From: Rikenella microfusus
Lineage (GTDB): Bacteria > Bacteroidota > Bacteroidia > Bacteroidales > SZUA-534
Direction: 5' to 3'
NCBI GenBank assembly: GCA_020719105.1
Contig: DYQV01000034.1
Span: forward strand, 1 to 13,963
Length of the DNA stretch: 13,963 nt
Shown here in pieces: positions 1 through 7,627 of the stretch (within the stretch, counting starts at the first letter, position 1; every line of letters starts with the position of its first letter). The notes under the pieces are model-generated. The model was not told the DNA's origin and ran no database searches. It saw nothing but the letters and a program-made list of their open reading frames with translations. The position numbers and the translations under genes were made by a program.

Positions 1-72
1 GAATAATCCGGGTTAAAATTTGACTTCATTAATTAGTATTTCTGTTGGATGTTAATTTTATTTCCTTAATTT

Positions 73-80
73 CATTTTTG
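73..80 (+). promoter_or_regulatory. possible weak -7 box before the permease gene
   Basis: CATTTTTG matches the Bacteroidetes -7 consensus TAnnTTTG at all defined positions but the first. It lies 18 bp before the chosen ATG. A TTG at 45-47 is the only candidate upstream box, and its spacing is a little long. This would leave a very short leader, so the call is tentative. Confidence 0.2.
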
Positions 81-98
81 AAAAATAAAATTGAAATT

Positions 99-1526
99 AT
101 GTCGTCACACCTTGACAATATTTTAAAAGAATCGGAAGATAATACTCTCAATCGCACATTAGGGCCTTTAAATATTACCTTGTTGGGTATTGGTGCGGTT
201 ATTGGAGCCGGAATATTTGTGCTGACTGGCACAGCCGCCGCTAATTATGCCGGTCCGGGAATCGTAATCTCATTTATTATTTCAGGCATTGCCTGTGCGT
301 TTGCAGCCTTATGCTATGCCGAGTTTGCCTCAATGTTACCCGTTGCCGGAAGTGCCTATACCTATGCGTATGCAACCATGGGCAAAACCGTTGCCTGGAT
401 TATCGGTTGGGATCTCATATTGGAGTATTTATTCAGCGCCTCCGCTGTAGCCGTGGGTTGGTCGGGCTATATGGTTAGTTTTTTAAACGATTTTGGAATA
501 CACATACCAAAAGCTTTTTGCTCAGCTCCATTCATTCAGTCCTCTGAAGGAATTGTTCGTTCAGGCGCTTTTTTAGATATTCCCGCTATGTTAATTGTTG
601 GTTTACTCACTTCTGTTCTATATGTGGGAATAAAGGAATCGGCCCGTTTTAATAACCTCATTGTTTATGTAAAAGTGGGTGTTGTTTTGTTGTTTGTTTT
701 TGTATGCTATAAATACATCAACTTAGATAATTGGACTCCATTTATCCCTGAAAATACGGGTAAATTTGGTGAGTTCGGCTGGTCAGGAATTTTACGGGGC
801 GCAGGGGTTATCTTTTTTGCTTACATAGGGTTCGATGCAGTATCTACGGTAGCTCAGGAAGCAAAAAATCCAAGAAGGGACATGCCCATTGGAATTATTG
901 TTTCGTTAGCCATCTGCACTGTTCTGTATATTGCTGTAGCTTTGGTTCTAACCGGAATAATCGATTACCGCTTGTTGAATGTATCGGACCCAATTGCCGT
1001 TGGAATTAACTCAGTGGGTCCCCAATTAATGTGGCTGCGGCCTATTGTAAAAATTGGGGCACTGGCTGGTTTAAGTTCAGTAATTCTTGTAATGTTGTTG
1101 GGACAACCCCGTATATTTTATTCCATGTCGAAAGATGGTTTTTTGCCTCCCATATTTTCTAAAGTTCATCCCAAATATAAAACCCCACACATAAACACCA
1201 TCATTACGGGGATAGTTACTCTTATAATTGCAGGGTTATTACCCATTGGTATATTAGGTGAACTGGTTTCCATTGGCACCTTAATGGCTTTTGCTATTGT
1301 TTCCGGTGGAATATTGGTGATGCGGCGTACCCATCCTGAATTGCCGCGCGGTTTCAGAACGCCATGGGTTCCTTTTGTTCCCATTATGGGTATTTTAACT
1401 TCCTTGGCTCAAATGGTGGCCCTACCTTTTGATACCTGGATGCGATTGGTAATTTGGATGGCAATAGGAATGACCATATATTATTTTTATAGCTTGCCCA
1501 ATTTGAAAAAAATGGAGGCAAAATAA
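99..1526 (+). CDS. APC-superfamily amino-acid permease (cationic amino acid transporter type)
   Basis: An inner-membrane secondary transporter expected to import an amino acid (or exchange amino acids) using an ion gradient. The 475-residue product has about 12 to 13 hydrophobic segments. TM1 carries the family motif GIGAVIGAGIFVLTG (about residues 30-44), and the conserved segment FFAYIGFDAVSTVAQEAKNP lies near residues 239-258; both are hallmarks of the CAT/YfnA branch. The reading frame is open further upstream, but that extension is a short, uncharacteristic N-terminus beginning with a non-ATG-like context, whereas starting at the ATG at 99 gives the normal short cytoplasmic tail (SSHLDNIL...) before TM1. 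The length is usual for the family and I see no frameshift. It stands alone, convergent with the AraC gene 48 bp downstream, so it is probably unrelated to the sugar locus. The exact substrate cannot be read from the sequence. Confidence 0.9.
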   Translation: MSSHLDNILKESEDNTLNRTLGPLNITLLGIGAVIGAGIFVLTGTAAANYAGPGIVISFIISGIACAFAALCYAEFASMLPVAGSAYTYAYATMGKTVAWIIGWDLILEYLFSASAVAVGWSGYMVSFLNDFGIHIPKAFCSAPFIQSSEGIVRSGAFLDIPAMLIVGLLTSVLYVGIKESARFNNLIVYVKVGVVLLFVFVCYKYINLDNWTPFIPENTGKFGEFGWSGILRGAGVIFFAYIGFDAVSTVAQEAKNPRRDMPIGIIVSLAICTVLYIAVALVLTGIIDYRLLNVSDPIAVGINSVGPQLMWLRPIVKIGALAGLSSVILVMLLGQPRIFYSMSKDGFLPPIFSKVHPKYKTPHINTIITGIVTLIIAGLLPIGILGELVSIGTLMAFAIVSGGILVMRRTHPELPRGFRTPWVPFVPIMGILTSLAQMVALPFDTWMRLVIWMAIGMTIYYFYSLPNLKKMEAK

Positions 1527-1574
1527 TAGGGAAAATAGTTTATTTGTTTTATCATTATTACCTACAAAAGGCTT

Positions 1575-2498
1575 TCAGTTTCTTGAAACAATGTTTGCTT
1601 CCGGTGAAATTGGTTTTTCTTTTTTATAATTTGCCCGGTATCCGCTGGGTGTCATATTCATCGCACGGTTAAAAGTTTTCGAAAAATGGAACGGATCATA
1701 ATATCCTAATCGAAATGCAATTTCTTTAATTTTTAAGTCGGAGAATTGCAAATAGGAACAGGCTCTCTGAATTTTAAGCTGGTTGTAATATTCCATGGGG
1801 GTATAGGATGTTCGCTGAAAAAACATGGCTCCAAAATGCGAATTGGAATACCCGGTGTGGCTTGCTATTCCGCTGAAGGTTATTTTAGTTTCAAGATTAT
1901 TTTTCATATATAGGATGCTTTTTTGGATTACATCCATTTCTTTGGCATTTTTAATTTCGCGGTATTGGTTCAAATATTTTAGCGACGCCAGAAAATACCT
2001 TAGGCAATAACTGATATATTCCAGATTTTCTGTTGAATAACCCATTTCAAGGTTTTGGTACATCTCCTCAAAAAGCAGTATCCGGTCGCGTAAACGGCTA
2101 TTATCCGATTCATGCAAATGAATTACTTTTCCAAAAATTGAACTGAATTGGTCACTATCGTGCCCGCAAAAGTGAAACCAATAGATGCTCCATGGTTTGG
2201 AGTGGCTCGCGCCATAGGAATGTGCCATTTCGGGCTCAACGATAAAAGCCTCATGCTGTTTTAATTCAAACTTTTCCTGATGATAGAAAATCCAGCCTTC
2301 TCCCTGTGCGCAGTATATGAAAATATACTCTTTTGCCCCATTCTTTCGTTCCCGGTAATGATATTTTGCCTCCGGGAAATAGCCAATATGGGTAATATAT
2401 AACTGTTTGGTAATTGAATTCGTGTTTTGGATTTGCCTGATATTGTAAGGAATAACAATGGCTTTTTGTCCTTTAAATCCATCCGCTAATTTTTCCAT
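1575..2498 (-). CDS. AraC-family transcriptional regulator with N-terminal cupin sensor
   Basis: A cytoplasmic DNA-binding regulator, most likely the switch for the divergent sugar operon. The 307-residue protein has an N-terminal cupin-like ligand domain (about residues 45-115, with GxG, a PEMAHSYG segment and the WSIYWFHFCG stretch typical of sugar-sensing AraC proteins), a helical linker, and a C-terminal double helix-turn-helix. HTH1 is about residues 206-250 (ITFSGIASHTGYSNSHF...). HTH2 is about 255-293 and has the AraC signature RLGYYDPFHFSKTFNRAMNMTPSGYR. The ATG at 2498 gives a normal N-terminus. It is divergent from the MFS gene with 352 bp between them, the classic layout of a regulator beside its target. 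It probably binds the monosaccharide or disaccharide released by the locus and activates transcription; this is inference. The ligand is unknown. Family assignment is secure. Confidence 0.93.
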   Translation of the reverse strand: MEKLADGFKGQKAIVIPYNIRQIQNTNSITKQLYITHIGYFPEAKYHYRERKNGAKEYIFIYCAQGEGWIFYHQEKFELKQHEAFIVEPEMAHSYGASHSKPWSIYWFHFCGHDSDQFSSIFGKVIHLHESDNSRLRDRILLFEEMYQNLEMGYSTENLEYISYCLRYFLASLKYLNQYREIKNAKEMDVIQKSILYMKNNLETKITFSGIASHTGYSNSHFGAMFFQRTSYTPMEYYNQLKIQRACSYLQFSDLKIKEIAFRLGYYDPFHFSKTFNRAMNMTPSGYRANYKKEKPISPEANIVSRN

Positions 2499-2616
2499 AA
2501 TAGCTTTGATATTACATGAAAAAAATAATTTAGACTTTAATAATGTTTTAAAATTCTGAATATAAATATAAAATGAATTTTGTACTTGATAAACAAATTT
2601 TATTTTATCGTGATAT

Positions 2617-2628
2617 TTTACATGTAAA
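2617..2628. promoter_or_regulatory. 12-bp perfect palindrome, candidate operator
   Basis: TTTACATGTAAA reads identically on both strands. It lies about 120 bp before the predicted -7 box of the sugar operon and about 120 bp before the regulator start. A related half-site TTACATGAA lies at 2512-2520. The position suits an activator site. AraC proteins usually bind direct repeats, so binding by the neighbouring regulator is only a possibility. Confidence 0.35.
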
Positions 2629-2743
2629 CCCTATTTGAATACATACTGTTTAAATCGAATTGCTTTAAATTTGATTAAATAATTTTAAATAAACCTTCCA
2701 TGATAAACTTTTAGCAATTAGTGATATAAAATAGCCATGAGCA

Positions 2744-2751
2744 TAAATTTG
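2744..2751 (+). promoter_or_regulatory. Bacteroidetes-type -7 box of the sugar operon promoter
   Basis: TAAATTTG is a perfect match to the TAnnTTTG -7 consensus of the Bacteroidetes primary sigma factor. A plausible -33 element TTAG (consensus TTTG) lies at 2718-2721, 22 bp upstream, which is within the usual spacing. Transcription would start near 2758 and give a leader of about 90 nt before the GTG start at 2851. It is placed correctly to drive the five-gene run. Confidence 0.5.
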
Positions 2752-2776
2752 CATACAAAGCTCTGTTGTTTTTTAT

Positions 2777-2818
2777 GGAGAATCGCGAACACCTTTGAGG
2801 CAGACGACCGTTCTCTCC
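2777..2818 (+). other. imperfect inverted repeat in the 5' leader of the sugar operon
   Basis: GGAGA at 2777-2781 pairs with TCTCC at 2814-2818. The stem extends inward with one bulge and one mismatch (A2782 with T2812, CG 2784-2785 with CG 2809-2810). This stretch is markedly GC-richer than the flanking leader. It could fold as an mRNA leader hairpin, but I recognise no riboswitch or attenuator class and it has no U-tract, so it is not a terminator. Confidence 0.3.
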
Positions 2819-2850
2819 GAAGCAATTTAATTAACTAAAAAGATTTTCAA

Positions 2851-4242
2851 GTGAAAAACAATTCCATAAACATAACCTATATTTTATTTATATCTTTAGT
2901 ATCAGCCATGGGAGGCCTACTTTTTGGTTACGACTGGGTAGTAATTGGTGGGGCTAAACCTTTTTACGAACGTTTTTTTGATATTGCCTCATCTGCCAAT
3001 TTGCAGGCATGGGCTATGAGTTCAGCCCTTATCGGTTCTATACTTGGCGCAGTTGTTTCGGGCATAGTGAGCGATAAATATGGTCGAAAATTGCCATTGA
3101 TGTTGTCGGCACTTCTATTTACTTTAGCCTCCGCCGGAACGGGTGCAGCAGCCTCTTATCAGGTTTTTATTATTTTCAGACTAATTGGTGGTATCGGTAT
3201 CGGGTTGGCATCTGCACTGTCGCCTATGTATATTGCCGAAGTTGCGCCATCTCATCTTCGCGGACGATTTGTTTCTTTAAATCAAATGACCATCGTAATT
3301 GGGATTTTGGCAGCTCAGGTTATCAATTTATTGATTGCCGATAAAGTGCCTGCTGGTGCAACAGATGAATTTATTCAGGCATCATGGAACGGGCAAATGG
3401 GTTGGCGTTGGATGTTTTATGCTTGCGGCATTCCGGCAGCAATGTTTTTTCTTCTAACGTTCTTTTTGCCCGAAAGTCCGCGTTGGCTTATGAAAGCCGG
3501 TAACGGAGAAAAGGCATTTCCGACATTGAAAAAAATTGGAGGAGAAGAATATGCTCGTCAGGAAATGACAAATATCCAATCCACGTTGAATGATGTTTCT
3601 GAAAAAATGGATTTCAAAACTTTATTTAATCCAAAATTCAGAACCGTATTAATAATTGGAATTGTGTTGGCGGTTTTTCAGCAATGGTGTGGAATAAATA
3701 CTGTTTTTAATTATGCCGAAGAGATTTTTTCTGCCGCAGGTTATGGGGTTAGCGACACATTATTCAATATTGTTATTACGGGTAGCGTTAATCTGATTTT
3801 TACTTTAGTTGCTATGTTTACAGTTGATAAATGGGGTCGAAAAAATTTAATGGTGTTCGGTTCGGTTGGCTTGGCATTTACTTATATTTTGCTTGGTGCT
3901 GCATTTTATTTTCAACTTAAAGGCATTGCAGTATTGACTTTAGTTGTTGTTGCCATTGCCATATACGCCATGTCATTGGCACCCATTGTATGGGTAATTC
4001 TATCCGAAATTTTTCCAAACCGTATTCGTGGAGCAGCAATGGCCTTAGCAACTTTCTCGCTGTGGGTAGCTTGTTTTGTGCTGACTTACACTTTCCCACT
4101 ACTAAACAAAGGATTAGGAGCTGCCGGAACTTTTTGGGTGTATGCCACAATTTGTTTGCTGGGTTTTGTTTTTATTTTAATAAAATTGCCCGAAACAAAA
4201 GGAAAATCTCTGGAAGATATTGAAAAAGAATTGGTTAATTAG
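2851..4242 (+). CDS. sugar porter (SP) family MFS transporter, monosaccharide:H+ symporter type
   Basis: An inner-membrane importer of a monosaccharide, related to the XylE/GLUT group. The 463-residue protein has 12 predicted membrane helices and every SP landmark: GYDWVVIGGA in TM1 (residues 26-35), DKYGRK (75-80), E130 followed by the RGR of VAPSHLRGR, PESPRWL (207-213) ending the N-terminal half, the sugar-contacting QQWCGIN (277-283), DKWGRK (326-331), SEIFPNRIRG (385-394) and PETKGKS (447-453). The start is GTG at 2851. The next in-frame ATG (residue 20) would delete half of TM1, so GTG is preferred. It is the first gene of the plus-strand operon and lies 32 bp before the DUF5107 gene, so it probably imports the sugar released by the locus. 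The sugar itself (xylose, arabinose, galactose, glucose or other) cannot be decided. Confidence 0.93.
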   Translation: MKNNSINITYILFISLVSAMGGLLFGYDWVVIGGAKPFYERFFDIASSANLQAWAMSSALIGSILGAVVSGIVSDKYGRKLPLMLSALLFTLASAGTGAAASYQVFIIFRLIGGIGIGLASALSPMYIAEVAPSHLRGRFVSLNQMTIVIGILAAQVINLLIADKVPAGATDEFIQASWNGQMGWRWMFYACGIPAAMFFLLTFFLPESPRWLMKAGNGEKAFPTLKKIGGEEYARQEMTNIQSTLNDVSEKMDFKTLFNPKFRTVLIIGIVLAVFQQWCGINTVFNYAEEIFSAAGYGVSDTLFNIVITGSVNLIFTLVAMFTVDKWGRKNLMVFGSVGLAFTYILLGAAFYFQLKGIAVLTLVVVAIAIYAMSLAPIVWVILSEIFPNRIRGAAMALATFSLWVACFVLTYTFPLLNKGLGAAGTFWVYATICLLGFVFILIKLPETKGKSLEDIEKELVN

Positions 4243-4274
4243 AATTTATTGTTTGGTTCGATATTTTATTGAAA

Positions 4275-7200
4275 ATGGAAGAAATCACAGAGTATCTAAC
4301 AAGAAGTACTGTAAAAAAAAGTATAGTTAATGCGTGGAATGAATTGGTTGCCATTCCCACTTATGAAATTGGGGAAGCCGAGAAAAATCCAATTTTTCTT
4401 GAGAAACGTGTATATCAGGGAAGTAGCGGTGTAGTATATCCCTATCCGGTAATAGAAAAAATTGCAGATAAAAAAGCAGATAAAACGTATAATGCCGTTT
4501 TTTTGGAAAATGAATATCTGAAAATAATGATATTACCCGAATTGGGCGGGCGTGTACAGATGGCTTACGATAAAATAAAACAACGCCATTTTATTTATTA
4601 CAATCAGGTAATTAAACCTGCATTAGTTGGACTTACCGGTCCATGGATTTCGGGAGGGATTGAGTTCAACTGGCCACAACATCACCGCCCGAGCACCTTT
4701 CTTCCGGTGGATTATACCATCGAAAACAATGCTGATGGAAGTATAACCGTTTGGGTAAGCGAAAATGAAAAAATGTTTCACCAAAAAGGAATGGCGGGTT
4801 TTACGCTTTATCCCGGCAAAGCATATCTCGAAATAAAAGGTCGGCTCTATAATCCGACTCCGGTTCCACAGACATTTCTGTGGTGGGCTAATCCTGCGGT
4901 TGCTGTCAACGATTTTTATCAATCGGTTTTTCCACCCGATGTTCATGCCGTTTTTGACCACGGGAAACGCGATGTTTCTACTTTTCCTATTGCTACTGGA
5001 ACTTATTACAAAATAGATTACTCGGCTGGTGTTGATATTTCGAATTATAAAAATATTCCAGTCCCAACTTCGTATATGGCTATTAATTCGGAGTTTAACT
5101 TTGTTGGCGGATACGAAAACGATACACAAGCCGGCGTACTTCACGTGGCAAACCATCATATTTCGCCGGGGAAGAAACAATGGACATGGGGAAACGGCGA
5201 TTTTGGTAAAGCATGGGACCGAAACTTAACCGACGAAGACGGATCTTATATAGAACTAATGGCTGGTGTATTTACTGATAATCAACCCGATTTTACATGG
5301 TTGAATCCTTACGAAGAAAAAACATTTACACAATACTTTTTACCGTATCGTGAGTTGGGTGTAGTAAAAAACGCATCGAAAGATGTATTACTAAACATAG
5401 AGAAAGTAGATGATAAAGTAATAGTAAAAGTATTTGTTACTTCGCTACTAAAAAATGCGAGAATTGAACTTAGCCTTCCTTCTTCTGTGCAAGGAGAAAA
5501 GCAGGACTTGAAGTTGCTTTCTGAAATTATCGATTTATCACCTGAATCGGTTTTTGTAAAAACAATAAACGCAGGTGAAATTAAATTGTCCGACTTGTGT
5601 CTATCCGTTTATAATGAAAACGGTAGTGAGCTGCTTGCAATACGAAAACAGGAAAAAGAACGCCCCAAAGCCGAAGCTGCCAAGGCTGCTTTATCGCCAG
5701 AGGAAACGCTAACTTGTGAACAGCTTTATCTCACTGGATTGCACTTAGAACAATACCGTCATGCCACTTACAATGCCACAGATTATTATAGGGAGGCTTT
5801 GCGGCGCGACCCTACCGATTTGCGAAACAATAACGCTATGGGATTGTGGTTGCTCCGAAGGGGTAAGTTTACTGAGGCAGAAACTTTTTTTAAAAAAGCC
5901 ATTGAAACGCAATTGCAGCGAAACCCAAATCCGTACGATGGCGAACCGCATTATTATCTGGGTTTAACACTACAATATCAGGGCAAAACCAAAGACGCTT
6001 ACGATGCTTTTTATAAAGCGTGTTGGAATGTAGCCATGCAGGATGCAGGCTATCTGGGTTGCTCGCAAATTTCGTGTATTAACAATCGCTTCGACGAGGC
6101 TCTATTCGAAATTGATAAATCGCTGATTCGAAACTGGCATAATCACAAGGCTCGAACACTTAAAGCATCAATTCTTAGAAAAATTGGAAGAAAAGATGAA
6201 GCTTTGGTTTTGATTGACGAATCCCTGAAAATTGATTTATTCAATTTTGGCTGTCGTTTTGAAAAATATCTTATGACAAACCAAAACGATGTATTGACAG
6301 ATTTAAATCAGTTAATGCGTAATGAAATTCATAATTATGAGATAGTTGCCTTGGATTATATAGCCGCCGGAATGTATGCCGAAGCCATTCAGTTGTTGGA
6401 AGTTGGCGTAAAAGTGTGTGCAAGTTCACCAATGACCTACTATTACATGGGTTGGGCATTGACTTTGGCAGGAAAAGATGCCAAAGTTGTTTTTAAAAAA
6501 GCGGCTTCTCATGCTCCGGACTTTTGTTTTCCAAACCGTTTGGAAGCAATTTTTGCATTAGAATGTGCACTAAAAGCAAATCCATCCGATGCGAAAGCTC
6601 CCTATTACCTCGGAAATTTGTGGTACGACAAACGCCAATATCCCGAAGCAATTGCTTGCTGGGAGAAATCGGTTGAATTGGACAGCACATTTCCAACAGT
6701 ACTCAGAAATCTGGCTCTGGCGTATTTCAATAAATTAAATCAGGAAAATAAGGCTGTTGAATGCCTTGAAAAAGCTTTTGCACTTGACACTACCGATGCG
6801 CGCATTTTGATGGAGCTTGACCAATTATACAAACGTATTTGCCGACCTCATACCGAACGATTGGCTTTTTTGGAAAAACACTTCAAACGGGTTGAACATC
6901 GCGACGACATGTATCTGGAATATGTAACCCTTTGCAACCAACTTGGGAATTACAGCAAAGCAATAGAATTAATTGATAGCCGTATTTTTCATCCATGGGA
7001 AGGCGGCGAAGGAAAAGTGACCGGTTTGTACAGCCTGTGCCACATTGAATTGGCAAAGATGGAAATTCAAAACAAGAACTTTGATTTGGCTTTAAAATGG
7101 TTATCTGCCACCGATTCTTTTCCCGAAAATCTGGGCGAAGCAAAATTATTTGGCTCCACCGATAACGACATCCACTATTATAAAGGAATAGTTTATAAGC

Positions 7201-7616
7201 ATCTTGAAAAACCAGCATTGGCGGAATTTCATTTTCAAAAAGCAACCCAGGGTTCCTCAGAACCCAAGCAAGCCTTTTTTTATAACGATCAGCAACCCGA
7301 TAAAATATATTTTCAGGGTCTTGCCTGGCTTGAATTAGGGAACAGTGTAAATGCATTTGCCTGTTTTAACAAACTGATTCTTTATGGCGATGAACACCTA
7401 AACGATGATTGTAAAATGGATTATTTTGCAGTCTCATTACCCGAAATGACTATTTGGGACGATGATTTAAATCAGCGGAATAAAGCCTACTGTTACTACA
7501 TAATGGCACTCGGTTATTTAGGTTTGGGTGATAGAAAACTGGCTTTAATAAATTATCAGAATGCCTTAAAATTTGGAAATTATGATTTCCTCGTTAAATC
7601 ATTTAAAATATCATAA
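4275..7616 (+). CDS. DUF5107-TPR protein of unknown function
   Basis: A large (1113 aa), apparently cytosolic protein; there is no signal peptide or membrane segment. Residues 1 to about 370 form a DUF5107-type domain with strongly conserved-looking blocks: VYQGSSGVVYPYPV, ILPELGGRV (86-94), GLTGPWISGGIEFNWPQHHRP (about 119-139), FLWWANPAVAVND, KQWTWGNGDFGKAWDRN and FTDNQPDFTWLNPYEEKTF. LPELGGR followed by beta-rich sequence recalls the galactose-mutarotase-like supersandwich fold, so a carbohydrate-binding or -acting role is likely (inference). From about 480 to 1105 it is a chain of tetratricopeptide repeats, for example around 508-542 (DPTDLRNNNAMGLWLLRRGKFTEAE) and the last near 1071-1106. 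ATG at 4275 is chosen; a TTG two codons upstream is also possible. It is sandwiched between the sugar porter and GH2 genes, so it is probably an intracellular catabolic enzyme or scaffold for the imported sugar. I know of no proven reaction. Confidence 0.85.
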   Translation: MEEITEYLTRSTVKKSIVNAWNELVAIPTYEIGEAEKNPIFLEKRVYQGSSGVVYPYPVIEKIADKKADKTYNAVFLENEYLKIMILPELGGRVQMAYDKIKQRHFIYYNQVIKPALVGLTGPWISGGIEFNWPQHHRPSTFLPVDYTIENNADGSITVWVSENEKMFHQKGMAGFTLYPGKAYLEIKGRLYNPTPVPQTFLWWANPAVAVNDFYQSVFPPDVHAVFDHGKRDVSTFPIATGTYYKIDYSAGVDISNYKNIPVPTSYMAINSEFNFVGGYENDTQAGVLHVANHHISPGKKQWTWGNGDFGKAWDRNLTDEDGSYIELMAGVFTDNQPDFTWLNPYEEKTFTQYFLPYRELGVVKNASKDVLLNIEKVDDKVIVKVFVTSLLKNARIELSLPSSVQGEKQDLKLLSEIIDLSPESVFVKTINAGEIKLSDLCLSVYNENGSELLAIRKQEKERPKAEAAKAALSPEETLTCEQLYLTGLHLEQYRHATYNATDYYREALRRDPTDLRNNNAMGLWLLRRGKFTEAETFFKKAIETQLQRNPNPYDGEPHYYLGLTLQYQGKTKDAYDAFYKACWNVAMQDAGYLGCSQISCINNRFDEALFEIDKSLIRNWHNHKARTLKASILRKIGRKDEALVLIDESLKIDLFNFGCRFEKYLMTNQNDVLTDLNQLMRNEIHNYEIVALDYIAAGMYAEAIQLLEVGVKVCASSPMTYYYMGWALTLAGKDAKVVFKKAASHAPDFCFPNRLEAIFALECALKANPSDAKAPYYLGNLWYDKRQYPEAIACWEKSVELDSTFPTVLRNLALAYFNKLNQENKAVECLEKAFALDTTDARILMELDQLYKRICRPHTERLAFLEKHFKRVEHRDDMYLEYVTLCNQLGNYSKAIELIDSRIFHPWEGGEGKVTGLYSLCHIELAKMEIQNKNFDLALKWLSATDSFPENLGEAKLFGSTDNDIHYYKGIVYKHLEKPALAEFHFQKATQGSSEPKQAFFYNDQQPDKIYFQGLAWLELGNSVNAFACFNKLILYGDEHLNDDCKMDYFAVSLPEMTIWDDDLNQRNKAYCYYIMALGYLGLGDRKLALINYQNALKFGNYDFLVKSFKIS

Positions 7617-7627
7617 ATTATTAAAAG

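Larger units (their letters stand above)
2499..2850. other. divergent intergenic control region between araC-type gene and sugar operon
   Basis: A very AT-rich 352-bp stretch without a credible ORF. It holds a perfect 12-bp palindrome (2617-2628), a partial copy of it close to the regulator start (TTACATGAA at 2512-2520), two copies of GTGATAT (2610-2616 and 2721-2727), a good promoter for the plus-strand operon (2744-2751) and an imperfect inverted repeat in the leader (2777-2818). A minus-strand candidate -7 box AAAATTTG (complement of 2594-2601, one mismatch to TAnnTTTG) could serve the regulator. I see no known riboswitch. Confidence 0.6.

Noticed and set aside
1527..1574. Bidirectional terminator between the permease and regulator genes
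   Set aside because: Only loose A/T pairing (AATAAT with ATTATT) is present, with no GC stem, so I cannot support it.
4623..5180. 185-codon open frame on the minus strand inside the DUF5107 gene
   Set aside because: It lies wholly opposite the strongly patterned DUF5107 domain, has no recognisable motif, and looks like a shadow of a long coding gene.
6883..7356. 157-codon open frame on the minus strand
   Set aside because: It is antisense to clear TPR-coding sequence and has a composition that is typical of a shadow frame.
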